Of a stretch of DNA of 64,000 nt, positions 31,681 to 42,195 are shown piece after piece. The position numbers and the translations under genes were made by a program. Under the pieces are notes generated by a model that saw only the letters and a program-made list of their open reading frames with translations, searched no databases and was not told where the DNA came from. Origin of the DNA: Cordilura impudica (taxonomy: Eukaryota > Arthropoda > Insecta > Diptera > Scathophagidae); NCBI GenBank assembly GCA_963682025.1, contig OY821517.1:52775662-52839661 (forward strand). The letters run 5' to 3'. Position 1 is the stretch's first letter; every line of letters starts with the position of its first letter.

Positions 31681-32208
31681 TTGGCTAAAATACAAAAAGT
31701 TTCTTAGTACCCATTGCACAGAAATCTTTCCGCTAAGAACACCAGATAACATTGACCTCTAAATTGTTAACTTCGAACAAAATCCCAAACTAGCTGCTCA
31801 ACTTGCTACTAAACCTCCTCATCACACCAGGCCATATATAACTACTTCTGTAGGTGTTGAAAGGCTATTAGGTGAAAAAAGAAGAATTCGAAGAGAGTGG
31901 CAACTGCACAGATCTCCTCAACTTAAGCAACAATTGAAAGAATGCACGAAAAACCTACGGAAACTGCTTCAAACAGAAAGAAACGCTAAATTGAATAGTT
32001 ATCTTGAAAAACTGGATCCAACAGAAAAAACTGATCACTCTTTGTGGCGTGCTACAAAAAAATTTTAAAAGACCTGTTGTATGTAAGCCTCCTCTAAGAA
32101 AGGAAAGTTGAGGATGGGCTAGGAATGACAAAGAGAAGGGAGATCTGTTTGTGGAACATCTAACAAAAAGTTTTTACTCCAAATATAACCCCTAGTTCTA
32201 TAGATGAG
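31681..32208 (+). pseudogene. Jockey ORF2, linker
   Basis: Degraded linker between endonuclease and RT. Readable pieces are SSHIDWLKYKKFLSTHC (about 31675-31725), EKRRIRREWQLHRSPQLK (about 31875-31930) and EKTDHSLWRATKK near 32020-32060. Several stops and frame changes are present. The pieces fit the order of a jockey ORF2. Confidence 0.65.
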
Positions 32209-33583
32209 TTGCCACCTGTTACTTCACAGCATAGAGCAGTGTCCCTTCGTTTAGAGATTCGAGACGTCGAAAAAGCTATATTTGATTTAAACTTCAAACA
32301 AGCATCGGGGATCGATGGGATCAGTAATAAAATGCTTTTGGAGTTACCCCGAATAGAATTAATCCTGTTCATTTTTAATGCTATAATACACCTTGAACAT
32401 TTTCCCCCAGAATGGAAAGTTTCACTCGTTACAATGATACCTAAACCAGCTAAAGATCACACAAAGGTCGATTCGTATAGACCAATAAGTTTACTGTTAA
32501 ACTTGTCAAAACTATTCCAGAGAATTTTGTTAAACAAACTTACAGTATCCGTAGATCAAAATAATGTCATTCCAGCACATGAATTTGGTTTCAGACTAAA
32601 ACACAGCACCACAGAGCAAGTTCACAGAATTGTAATTGCCATAAGAAGAGCTTTTGAAGAGAAAAAGTATTGCTCTGCACTTTTTATAGGCGCCCCGCAA
32701 GACTTCGACCGAGTTTGGTACGAGGGACTCCTCTATAAATTAAATAGTTGTTGCCCCCAAACACACATAAGCTAATGGAGAGCTATATAATTAGTAGAAA
32801 ATTCTCTATAAGAGAGAAAAGCTTTGTGAACCCTCCACAGACAATTCATGCTGGTGTACCACAAGGTAGTATCTTTGGCCAGCTTCTGTACATCCTTTAC
32901 ACGTCAGACATGCCAACAAATGAAAACACACTTACGTCGACTTTTGAGGGTGATACTGCAATTTTAAGCGTACACGAAAACCCCTCAACAGCATCTCTTC
33001 TTTTACAGAGAGATTGGCTACATATGTGGAAGATTAAAGTAAATGAACAAAAGTGTATCAACGTAACTTTTACCCTAAGAACAGAGACTTGCCGTCAAAT
33101 TCGAACCAGCCTATACCTCAACATTCCTCTGTTAAATATCTCGGACTACATCTTGATCGCCGACGTACCTGGAAAAGCCATATAGACGCTAAATTGACAC
33201 AAATAAAATTGAAATTAGTCCAATTCACAGGGCTAATTGGTAGGAACTCGAAATGAAGTCTCGTTTGTTAGCTCTTGATTTATAACTCGATTTTCAAACC
33301 CATTTGGTGCTATGGTATTCAGTTATGGGGAACAGCTTCAGTTTCAAACACAGAAAGAATACAAAGATGCCAAAACAAGATTTTGAGAATGATTACAGGC
33401 GCACCATGGTACGTAAGAAACTCACATTTGCACAGAGACTTAAATGTTCCTCAAGTAAAGTACGAAGTCACTACATATAGTGCAAACTATTTGGAAAAGC
33501 TAGAGTCTCTAGCACGTAACTTAATCAACAATTGTATCCACCAACCCTTAAGAAGGAGGGAGACTGTTGATCTCATTGGATGA
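32209..33583 (+). pseudogene. Jockey ORF2, reverse transcriptase and C-terminus
   Basis: The first frame (32209-32775) contains QASGIDGISNKMLLELP, DSYRPISLLLNLSKLFQ, HEFGFRLKHSTTEQVHRI and DFDRVWYEGLLYKL. The second (32748-33185) contains HAGVPQGSIFGQLLYILYT and the active-site box, here FEGDTAIL where FADDTAIL is expected: the first catalytic Asp is Gly, so the polymerase would be inactive even if reframed. The third (33053-33256) has YLGLHLDRRRTWKSHI and the fourth (33275-33583) WCYGIQLWGTAS plus RCQNKILRMITGAPWYV. At least three frameshifts are present. The order and wording are those of jockey. Confidence 0.9.
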
Positions 33584-33781
33584 AAAATGGATTGATATAC
33601 AAACAATTTTTTATCATTAGATTATGTATATAGAATAAATGAAATTTTGTCTGGCATTGGCTGGATTTTATTTTTAAGACTTAGTTTTAAGATTTGAATA
33701 ACTTATTGTTAGTTCACAAACCTATGTGAAGATTCAATAAATAAAGACGAATTACAAAAAAAAAAAAAAAACTTTTCCAGA

Positions 33782-33857
33782 ATTATTGCAATTAATGCTA
33801 TAATTAATATGCAAAGTTCGATTGTTGTTTTTTATGGTGCGTGGTATAGAAGAATGT
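33782..33857 (+). repeat. Fragment related to 20555-20620
   Basis: ATTGCAATTAATGCTATAAT plus ATGGTGCGTGGTATAGAAG matches the first part of the hammerhead-bearing repeat. It follows the A-tail of the jockey element directly. Confidence 0.6.
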
Positions 33858-34126
33858 TAGTTTTTTATATTTTGTTCTCGAGGTACTTATTCGCCTCCAT
33901 TTACTAGTGGTCGAGCTTGACCGTAGGCTCCCGTATTTATTATGACAGTTGAATTGTCGAAAGTTTTTCCTGTGTATTCAAAAAAATTTGAGTTTTAGTT
34001 TTGGTTTGTCTATTTAAGACCTCAAAATATTACTAAAGTCCATTCAAACTGTTCATTCAAATTAATCAATTTTAAATGCCAATTAATTATAGGCTTCATA
34101 AGTGGCGGTAGTTATAGTTTAATATG

Positions 34127-34255
34127 ATAATTACAATAAGATTTCGAGATACATCCTCAAACGGACAATACAATAATATGCCGCAACTTTCTGATGAATT
34201 TCTCAGGCAACATATTTTTAAAAAAATGTTCCCCAATATTTTCTACAATACTATT
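34127..34255 (+). repeat. Copy of a block from the piggyBac left arm, inverted
   Basis: Reverse complement of 36583-36705 with a modest number of changes (AAGATTTCGAGATACATCC, TGCCGCAACTTTCTGATG, AATTTCTCAGGCAA). In both copies the same frame is open and gives nearly the same peptide (MPQLSDEFLRQ...KKM), so it may once have coded for something, but no family is recognised. Confidence 0.65.
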
Positions 34256-36058
34256 TGATCAACAAGAAACTGTTAGTTGCTGAAACAGATTTTTGATAAG
34301 ATTTTTGTTTTTTTTTTTGTACAATGTTACGCTTCCAGAGAAACAAAAAGTATCAAAAGATTCCTATAGAGGTTCCATTGTTATAAAGTGTGAATTTTGC
34401 CATAGGTGGGCGGCAACTGCTCGAGGGAAAAAAACTAGAACAGAAACAATAGAATTGAGTGTTTGGCTAACTAAAACAAAGATAAAAAGTCTGCCTTTAG
34501 CCAACAATAGCCTGGCAACTACAGTTAAACAATAGTTTTGAGCCAACCTTTTTCTATTTGTTTGTGTTTAAGCCTTATCTAACTTACAATAGGACATGGT
34601 GTGTTTACACTCGCGTTGTAGCAGTGGGAGTTAAATTTTTTTTTTTTTTTAATTGCAAAAACAACAAAACAAAACTAAAGCAATGTGAAAGATTTTGCCA
34701 AAACAGACTAAGAGGCGCATACAGTTTGTTAGTGATGTGCTGGTATTCATGACTACAATTGTTTGTGGCAATAATTTTACACTTTCTCGCTGTTTCTTCA
34801 AGTATTTTTATTGGAAATTTTAAGGTCAAATAGATTTCAATTGTTTTGCAATTGTTATTTCAAGTGTAGCTTAACTAATTGCTCAAATTATTTCAAACGA
34901 ATGAAGTGTAAAATCAAAGTAGGTATTTTGACAATTAAGAAAAAAAAAAAAAAGGAAAAATAACCGACATTCAAAAGAAAAATAAAAATTATGGTTTATT
35001 GTTTTTCTGGCTAATTAAAATTAATTATCTTTATATTGAACAAATACCCTTAGATGACCATATAGCATTATAGAAATCTGCCAAGACAATTTACCAAAGT
35101 ATTTTACCCTCAACCCGCATTGTTTCGAACATTGCAAAATGCGTTATGCTCCTCAAAAGGTCTACAGATGCCCAATTGTGGTTAATTAAATGATTTTGGT
35201 GCATATGTTGTTGCTTGGCAGAAATATCATTTCGAAGAAAGTTTTTAATCATAAGCAAAAAAAATAAAAAAAAAATCATTGTTATCATCATTTTGCATTT
35301 AAAAATTTTTAAATCCCTCCACCATCATTACGTTTGATTTACATGTATTTGGCAGTACTTTGTAATTTTACACATTCAAATCTGCTCATTATAAAGATGT
35401 TTATCTACAAATTTTGTTGTTGTTTGATTTGAAAATATTTTGATCTTTCCATACGTACATAAATACATCTAACTGTCTGACTGTCTGTCTTTTCATATTA
35501 TTGTTATTTTTATTAACGTTTGTTTGTTTGATTGTTTGATTTTACCTAACAAATCCCTTTTTTCACAAGGAAAAACGCTTAAAAATAATTCCCTTTCATG
35601 CTCGTTTAGGGAAAAAATATGTCGTTTATTTGTTTTATTTTTTATTTTTTTTATTATTATTAAGTGCGGGATGATTGGCTTGATATGTACGAGTACTCCC
35701 CTATTATTTTCATATTTATGATGACAAAATTTTGCTTTTAAAGACAAGCAAATAAAAATGCCAATTATGTGCGGATTAAAATGGTATTTCGTTTTGTTTT
35801 CTATTTCTGTCAAAAATTTAACAATCCCCTCTTACAGCGAAAATTATGATAACTATAATGAATATCAATTTTCATTTTATTTATACAGATTTACGTTATT
35901 TTTTTGCTTTGATATTTTTATGTTACTAGAATAAGTAGAATCAATTAAGATATCTCAATTGAGTTTGTATGCAAAAGTTGCAATAGGGTTTAAATAAGTG
36001 ATTATTAATTGAAAATATATAGTAAAACAAAACAGATTTTATTTAATAATCGAAATAC
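34256..36058. other. No gene recognised
   Basis: AT-rich, apparently single-copy sequence with A- and T-runs (for example near 34628, 34940 and 35630). The 34293-34535 frame (80 codons) and the 35493-35813 reverse frame (106 codons, basic and AT-biased) match nothing I know and have no supporting signals. Confidence 0.4.
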
Positions 36059-36374
36059 TTAACCCTCTACTGCACAGAAATCCATATATGGCTTTTCATT
36101 TTCAAATTCGAATTCTCAACGGAAATGAGCAGTTACGAAAAATAATATTTTTTGAGAAGCATTAGTAGGCTTTTGTGAATATGAACTAATTGTTGTTTTC
36201 TCTTTTCTCTACATAGCTCCATAGGAAAGGTTAGTCTTGTTTGTAAGTGCTTGAGAGTAGCTTGAGAGTATAAGATATACAACTTTTTTTTTTTACTGAA
36301 TATATAGCTTTGTGTATAGCGTTTATGTGATTGCTTTTCAATTGTGCATATAGAACTAATGATATCAAGCATTT

Positions 36375-36535
36375 CTTAGAACAACCATATATGGCTTCAA
36401 ATGCATTCAGAGAAATGTTCATACATTTTTCGGGTGCCATATTTGACTGCACGCGCATTCACAGAAACATTCGTCCAACTTTGGTGTGTCATATTTGGCT
36501 TCTCATGCGTTTATGTTTCCATTTCATTCTTAAAT
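36375..36535 (+). repeat. Sub-terminal direct repeats in piggyBac left arm
   Basis: Three diverged units of about 50 bp, each with CATATWTGRCT, a GCATTCA/GCGTTTA phrase and GAAA(C/T)(A/G)TTC: about 36385, 36438 and 36487. A related CCATATATGGCTTTTCATTT lies at about 36082 near the TIR. Such repeats may be transposase-binding sites (inference). Confidence 0.5.
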
Positions 36536-36719
36536 ACGAACTATTTCCATGGCATCAGCGATATCTACAAGACAAATAGTTTTGTAGAAAATATTGAGGT
36601 AACATTTTTTTAAGAATATATTGCCTGAGAAATTCATCAGAAAGTTGCGGCATATTTTTGTCTTGTCCCTTTGAGGGTGTATCTCGAAATCTTATTGTAA
36701 TTCTACTCGATTCCTTGCG

Positions 36720-38488
36720 ACGAGTTAGAAAGTGAAGCAGAAATACCTGAATCTGACAATGAATTAGTGTCAAATCAGTCTTGGTAAGATCCACTGGTAA
36801 TACCTGAGACGGCTGAAAACAGCGAATTTGATTCTGAGGATGATGAGCCGGTGTTCAGCTTATTTTCGAAAAAGAAAAAAGTTCAGAAGAAAGAACAGAA
36901 AATGAGCTGGTATGAAACTAAATTTGGTACACACAAGGAAGACGACCTACCTTTTTTGGGAATCAAGGAATTGCCAGAGGCGATGTATAAATTGGAGAGC
37001 TCTGCTGGTGTTTTTCTGTTCCTTTTCCCCGATGAATTACTTGACATGATAGTAGCAAAATCCAACAGAAGCCTTACAAGACAATATCAACAGGCCAGCC
37101 AATATTACGCGAGGAGAAATGGAACAATTCATTGGTCTGCTCATGCCACTGCTAAAGTTGCTTTCTGCTAGACGTTATTGGAAATCTCAGCTCGGTCAGC
37201 CTTTCGTTTATGAGACCATGACCTGTAAAAGGGGGGAAGATATAAAGCGCTTTCTTCATTTCGCTAGTAATGAGAAGTTTGTCAAACACGGTATGCCTGG
37301 ACATGACAAGCTATTCAAAATAAGGCCACTTTCGGACAAGATTAGAGGTCAACTACTTCTAGTGCCAAGAGAAGAACTTCTTGCAGTGGATGATCACACC
37401 ATTCCCACAAAATGTCGCCATGAACTTAAACAATATAATCCCAAAAAACCATATAAATTGGGTTACAAAAATCTAGTTCTTAGTGGCATAACGGATTTTG
37501 GCAATGACTTTGATCTGTTTGCAGAAGAGCAAAGCAACACAATTCCAGATGGTGTTCCAGATCTTGGTGTAAGCGCAAATGATGTTTCACGGCTAACTGT
37601 TACAGTCCCAAGATGTAAAAATCTTAAGACAACTGGTTCAGCTGTCCTAAACTTCAAGTTCATCTCGCCAAAACGGGTCTCCATGCATAAGAAACGGCTA
37701 GACTCAATAGGGTACCTAATATTTATGTTCCAACAGAAAAAGAGAGGAAGCAGAAAGGTCGTGGGAATTTTATCGAAAAAGTTGCAAAATAAGATAACGA
37801 AAGAGTGTTTTTCGTATCCTGGTTCGAAAATAGAACGGTTAACATGCTATCGACGTTTATGGGAAGCGATCCCATGACAACAAGAACACGATACTGCAGA
37901 CGAGAAAAGAAGTATTTGGAAATAGATTGCCTAAAAGTTATAGATATTTATAACAAATAAATGGGAGGTGTGGATCTTCTAGATCCAATGCTTGGTCTAT
38001 ACCGAATAGAAATAAGATCCGCGAAAGGGTGCAAGAAGATTTTTTTCCATTTCTTGGACTTATGCGCCGTTAATGCATGAATATTGTGGCGCCAATCGAG
38101 CGATGTATATATGCCCCTATTCGATTTCAAACTGGCAGTGGCAGAACATCTGAACAAGGTTGGCAAAACCTTAACTAAAGGGGAAGGTCGACCTACTTCA
38201 ACTCCAAATACTCCAGCAAAAAGGAAAAGAGGTTCAGATTCCTATGCTTCAACTCTGACTTCTTCTTCTGGTCCGAAGAAAGCTAAAAAAAAAAACATAG
38301 CTCGACGCCCAGACTTTCCACTCAATGCTGCCCGACAAGATTGTACCGATCATCTTCCAGATTGGAAAAAAGTAAGACAGCAACATCAAAATGATTGCAA
38401 AGTTCGATCTTTTATAATCTGCACTAAATGCGGGGTCCACCTTTGTTTGAACAAAGACTTAAATTGCTTTGCTTCATTCCATGCATAA
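36720..38488 (+). pseudogene. piggyBac transposase, frameshifted
   Basis: Cut-and-paste transposase specific for TTAA. In order: acidic N-terminus (SENSEFDSEDDEP-like, about 36800) with stops; DDE_Tnp_1_7 start with LLDMIVAKSNRSLTRQY (about 37040); RKGRWRMK-type region here read as MEQFIGLLMPLLKLLSAR in the next frame (37119 on); VDDHTIPTKCRHELKQY, holding the first catalytic Asp region, and KPYKLGYKNLVLSGI; then a degraded part where the usual FDN-YTS motif is not found; MGGVDLLD (37961), the last Asp region; and a C-terminal Cys-rich zinc domain, CTKCGVHLCLNKDLNCF, ending at TAA 38486. Frameshifts near 37140, 37870 and 38080 and stops near 37955 and 38078 inactivate it. The usual piggyBac length of about 600 residues fits. 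Confidence 0.92.
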
Positions 38489-38499
38489 GTAGATCGTTA

Positions 38500-39280
38500 T
38501 TATACCCTATACCACTATGTGGTTTGGGTATAATGACTTTGTGCTGCTGTTTGTAACAACCAAAAATATTTGACCTAGACCCATCTTTAATTATACCGAT
38601 CGAATCAGAATCACTTTCTGAGTTGATTTAACAATGTCCGTCCGTCCGTCCGTCCGTCTGTGTGTCCATGTAAAGCTTGTAATCAAACTGCACGTCGCAA
38701 ATATGAATATATTTTGATGAAATTTGGAATATAAGCTTCTATCGGCCATGGGATGAACGCTATTGAAATTGGTGAGAATCGGTCCATGTTCAGACCTAGC
38801 CCCCATACAAATTACCCATATGAAATCGACATAAATTGCCATAAGATCCAAATTATCATATAGATCTTACTCAAATTGGGTTTGTATACGTTCATTACAT
38901 CCACTAATGAGTAGTCCAAAAATGATACCTTTGACCCCATACAGAGCTGCTTCCCGATCTTCACTTAAATCTATTAAAAAGCAAAAATATTGCACTGATT
39001 CTTCTCAAATTTTGTTTGTACATATTTTTGCAAAATACAAGAGACTTTACCAAACATGATCAGGATCGGTCCATTTTTGGACCTAGTCCCTTTATAGATA
39101 TGGCATCCGATATGAACTTTTTCATATCTGCAGCCAAAAAATTAATAAAAATCCCACTCAAATTTGGTTTTTGCTTATTTTCAATGTCCAGTTAGTTGGG
39201 CCTAAGAGATAGGGTTTCTAAACGCATGGTATAGGGTATCGTATAGTCGGTCTAGACCGACTATAATTTTCTTACTTGTT
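38500..39280 (+). mobile_element. GTCY repeat, full-length copy nested in piggyBac
   Basis: A 781 bp copy with clean ends: TATACCCTATACCACTATG at the left; array GTCCGTCCGTCCGTCC at about 38636; and at the right a perfect 24-base palindrome centred on TCGGTCTAGACCGA (39242-39265), then ATTTTCTTACTTGTT. It lies 11 bases after the transposase stop codon. It is very similar to the copy at 44196-44967, which suggests both are recent. Confidence 0.85.
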
Positions 39281-39594
39281 TTTTCTTTTTTTAATTACCT
39301 TAAAGATTATATATAACCACTGAAGTGTTTTTTTTTTTTACTTATATTCCTTATACTATTTTTAATTACATTTAAGTTGAAATTCTGAAATGAAATGTAA
39401 ATATAAAAATTAAAAAAAAAAATAAATTATCTTTATTGCATGCAACGACATTGAACAATGAATTTTTATGGTGAAAAAGGTAGGACTGCACATGAAGCCA
39501 TTTTCCATTTCCAAAAAAAAAAAAAAATAAAGAAATCCATCAAAAAAAAATTTTTTTTTTTAGCGGGATCATAATGCATGCAGTAGAGGATTAA

Positions 39595-40283
39595 TTTTTT
39601 AGTAAAAATCAAATAAATTGACAAAAGTAGGAAAAAAATTATATTATCTTTTATACTTATTTTTCATTGGCGTTGAAATTTCATTAGCCCTAAACGTGCC
39701 AATGAAATTTTGATTACAAGGTACGTATATAAGCTCTAATTATGAATGCGGAGGTTCAAGCATAAGCATTGCACAAAAACTACTTCCTCTCCCACATTAA
39801 CTCCCATCTCTTAGTTTAAATGGCAAAAAGGCTTTTTTAAACTATAGCTCGAGCACTCTAAGAGTTGTTAACGTAATTTTTTGTGCTAATAAAGTATTGT
39901 TACAGAACAGTGGCGTCGCACTGTTGCTGAAATTTTGATTTCATTGGCCAAAAGTCCAATTTCTTTTGTCACCGATTTTTTAAATTTTAACGCCAATTTG
40001 TAGCTAATATATCCACATTGATGTAGCCAAAAAATTAGGTTAAACTATTGCTATTTGTGGGCGTGGCATGCTTTCAAACTTAACTGATTTTTTTTTTAAT
40101 TTCAGAAAAAGGTGTTTTTTTTGTTTTTTTATCAAAAATAAATGGTTACTACTCGCAAATTATCGTCGATAATTAACTGCGGTCTTCCTTATAAGGTTGG
40201 TAGAATTACAGCCTTTAGTCGTTGTAAGTGGCCACAACCCTACCGTTCAATTTTAGTGGCGTTCTGAAATTTTTATTAAACTA
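39595..40283. other. No gene recognised
   Basis: AT-rich sequence with no assignable feature. Confidence 0.4.
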
Positions 40284-40333
40284 CTATATTTGTGTCAATA
40301 TTTAAATACTATATTTGTGTCAATATTTAAATT
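40284..40333 (+). repeat. 25 bp unit, two tandem copies
   Basis: TACTATATTTGTGTCAATA plus TTTAAA occurs twice in a row without change, a recent slip-type duplication. Confidence 0.8.
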
Positions 40334-40379
40334 TAGTGGAATAAAACTTCTAGGGAACAAAAAGGAAAAAGAAACTTAT

Positions 40380-40419
40380 ACCACCCAGAGAAAGGTGTCT
40401 TCTCTGGGTGGTCTTTTTT
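40380..40419. other. Strong 13 bp hairpin followed by a T-run
   Basis: ACCACCCAGAGAA pairs perfectly with TTCTCTGGGTGGT across a 7-base loop, followed by CTTTTTT. It has the shape of an intrinsic terminator, which is unexpected in a fly. An RNA polymerase III style stop or a chance foldback is more likely. No adjacent RNA gene was found. Confidence 0.55.
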
Positions 40420-40510
40420 AACCCTATGTATACTTTTGCACAAGTGACGATCCGCGGGTAGAACACTCAAAAACATTTCAAATTACGGTAATTTAAACAG
40501 CCCTATAAGT

Positions 40511-40655
40511 ATACAATACAAGTATGTCGATCGAATCAGAAACACTTTTTGAGTCGATTCAACAATGTTCGTCCGTCCGTCCGTCCGTCTGCGTGTCCAT
40601 GTAAACCTTGAAATCAAACTACAGGTCGCAAAATATGATTATATTTTTTCTTTTT
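40511..40655 (+). mobile_element. GTCY repeat, left half (split by LINE copy 2)
   Basis: GTCGATCGAATCAGAAACAC, TTTTTGAGTCGATTCAACAA, then GTCCGTCCGTCCGTCC, and GTCGCAAAATATGATTATAT. The remainder resumes at 43428 after the retrotransposon. The first 70 bases of the family are missing. Confidence 0.8.
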
Positions 40656-40684
40656 TTTGTTAACCAAGACTCAGGGGATGCCCC

Positions 40685-41257
40685 CTACAAATGCAGTGCA
40701 TTGTGTTGATTTAAGGAAAATAGGTTATGGGAAGGAGGAGAGAGGGGGTAGTGTTTATGGATATTTGACTTAAATTTTATTAGATTATAACTGTCAGGAA
40801 AGACCTCTGCGGGCAGTTTATTCCACATACGGCTAGTTCGACTGATACACGAATTCTCTCTGTAATGCGTTGTGCGGTCAACTGGACAATAGACTACAAA
40901 CGAATGTGCTCTACTAGAGAAGCGGGTAGAGCGAACCGAAACTCGGGCACTTGGAATAAGTTCGCTAAACTCAGAGGAACATTTCCCATGGTAATATCTA
41001 TAGAACAGTGCTACACAACCCACATTCCGACGGTGTTCCAATGAATCAATAGAATTGGATACCCTACTGTCATTGATAAGCGCCAACGCCCTCCTTTGCA
41101 CACGGTCCATTAGCTCCAAAATAGACTTCGAAGCCCCTGCCCATATATGGGAGTTGTATTCCATTTTCGGTCGGATGTAAGTGGTATAGATTTTAAGGAG
41201 ATCAGAAGGAGTGAAGTAATTTCTACACCGTTTTAGAAAACCAAGACACTTGAATGC
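40685..41257 (-). pseudogene. LINE copy 2, C-terminal domain
   Basis: A 159-codon frame beginning MEYNSHIWAGASKSILEL, with MDRVQRRALALINDSRV, SLEHRRNVGCVALFYRYYH and SRTSRMWNKLPAEVF, ending SLNQHNALHL. It aligns throughout with copy 1 (8178-8640) but runs slightly further at its C-terminus, which shows that copy 1 gained an early stop. The segment just upstream (FLKRCRNYFTPSDLLKI) is interrupted by a stop at about 41257. Confidence 0.82.
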
Positions 41258-42195
41258 TTATTTCGACACTTGAAAAACATGCTCGTTCCAACGAACATCA
41301 CATTGAATTCTCCTGCCCAGAACATCAAGAGCATCCGATTCCTCAATACCGATATCACCCATATATACAGATGACATTGTTGATTCCATGGCCCTATGGG
41401 TCAACATACAACATTGGGTCTTCAGCGCATTAAAATCAACCCTATTCGCTTTACCCCACTCGGAGATTGTTAAGAGGTCTTGATTGAGTGTGTCATTCAT
41501 TGTCCGCCTTTTGCCCCCAACCTCCAAGAGGCTTGGCCCACAATTAAAGGAAAATGAATGACAAATGCTGCTGTCATCTGCGAAAGAGTATATAGAGTTA
41601 AAAGTTTGGCCAAGAAGGTCGTTCAGAAAGATAAGGAAAAGAGAAGGAGAAAGAACGGAACCTTGGGGTACCCCTGAATTAAGCTGAAACTCATTAGATG
41701 AGACCCCATCAATAACAACATGTATTGTTCGGTCTCTGAGAAAACTCGATATAAATCGAGAGAAGTCATTACCGACCCCAAATGCAATAAGCTTTGATAT
41801 CAATGCATCGTGCCATACACGGTCGAATGCCTTGGAAATATCCAGAGCAACCACTTTACTTTCGCCAAAATTGCGAATGGATCGACTCCAGCGCTCAGAA
41901 AGTAGAGCTAACAGGTCTCCCGTGGAACGATTTCTACGGAAGCCATACTGTCGATCATTAAGAAGTGAGTTGGCCTCTAGCTAGTTCACAAGGTGGAAAT
42001 TGATTATGCTCTCCATCACCTTTGAGAGCGCAGAGCAGATTGCAATTGGACGGTAATTTTCAGGGTTATTAGCCGCACCCTTTTTTGGGATTGGCTGGAC
42101 ATTAGCAACCTTCTAGCAAGAGGGAAAGACTCCCGCACGATACGAAAGGCTGAAAAGGTTGGCCAATGGACTAGCTAGCGTCGAAGAGCACTGTT
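41258..42195 (-). pseudogene. LINE copy 2, reverse transcriptase
   Basis: The N-terminal RT part (about 41860-42190) is broken by stops, but PENYRPIAICSALSKVMES and DRQYGFRRNRSTGDLL can be read. The 198-codon frame 41258-41854 is intact from VALDISKAFDRVWHDALI (first catalytic Asp) through GVPQGSVLSPSLFLIFLND to YSFADDSSICHSF (catalytic Asp pair) and ALDVLGRRIQCDVRWNEH. The active-site residues are all conserved. A frame change near 41258 leads into the next domain. Confidence 0.9.

Larger units (their letters stand above)
30380..33773 (+). mobile_element. Jockey-clade non-LTR retrotransposon, 5'-truncated
   Basis: Two-ORF LINE with a gag-like ORF1 zinc-knuckle region followed by ORF2 with endonuclease and reverse transcriptase. 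It ends in AATAAATAAAGACGAATTAC plus a run of about 15 A at 33757-33772. The start is truncated inside ORF1, and a block between the endonuclease and RT is damaged. Full jockey elements are about 5 kb; this one is 3.4 kb. Confidence 0.88.
36063..39590 (+). mobile_element. piggyBac transposon, 3.5 kb, TTAA on both sides
   Basis: The left end CCCTCTACTGCA is preceded by TTAA (36059-36062). The right end TGCAGTAGAGGA is followed by TTAA (39591-39594). TTAA duplication and C-rich-start TIRs are the piggyBac signature, and the enclosed transposase confirms it. A GTCY repeat (38500-39280) has inserted just after the transposase stop, accounting for about 0.78 kb of its length, so the original element was about 2.7 kb. 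Confidence 0.93.

Noticed and set aside
35493..35813. 106-codon reverse frame
   Set aside because: No domain, AT-driven composition, and no supporting start, splice or polyadenylation context.
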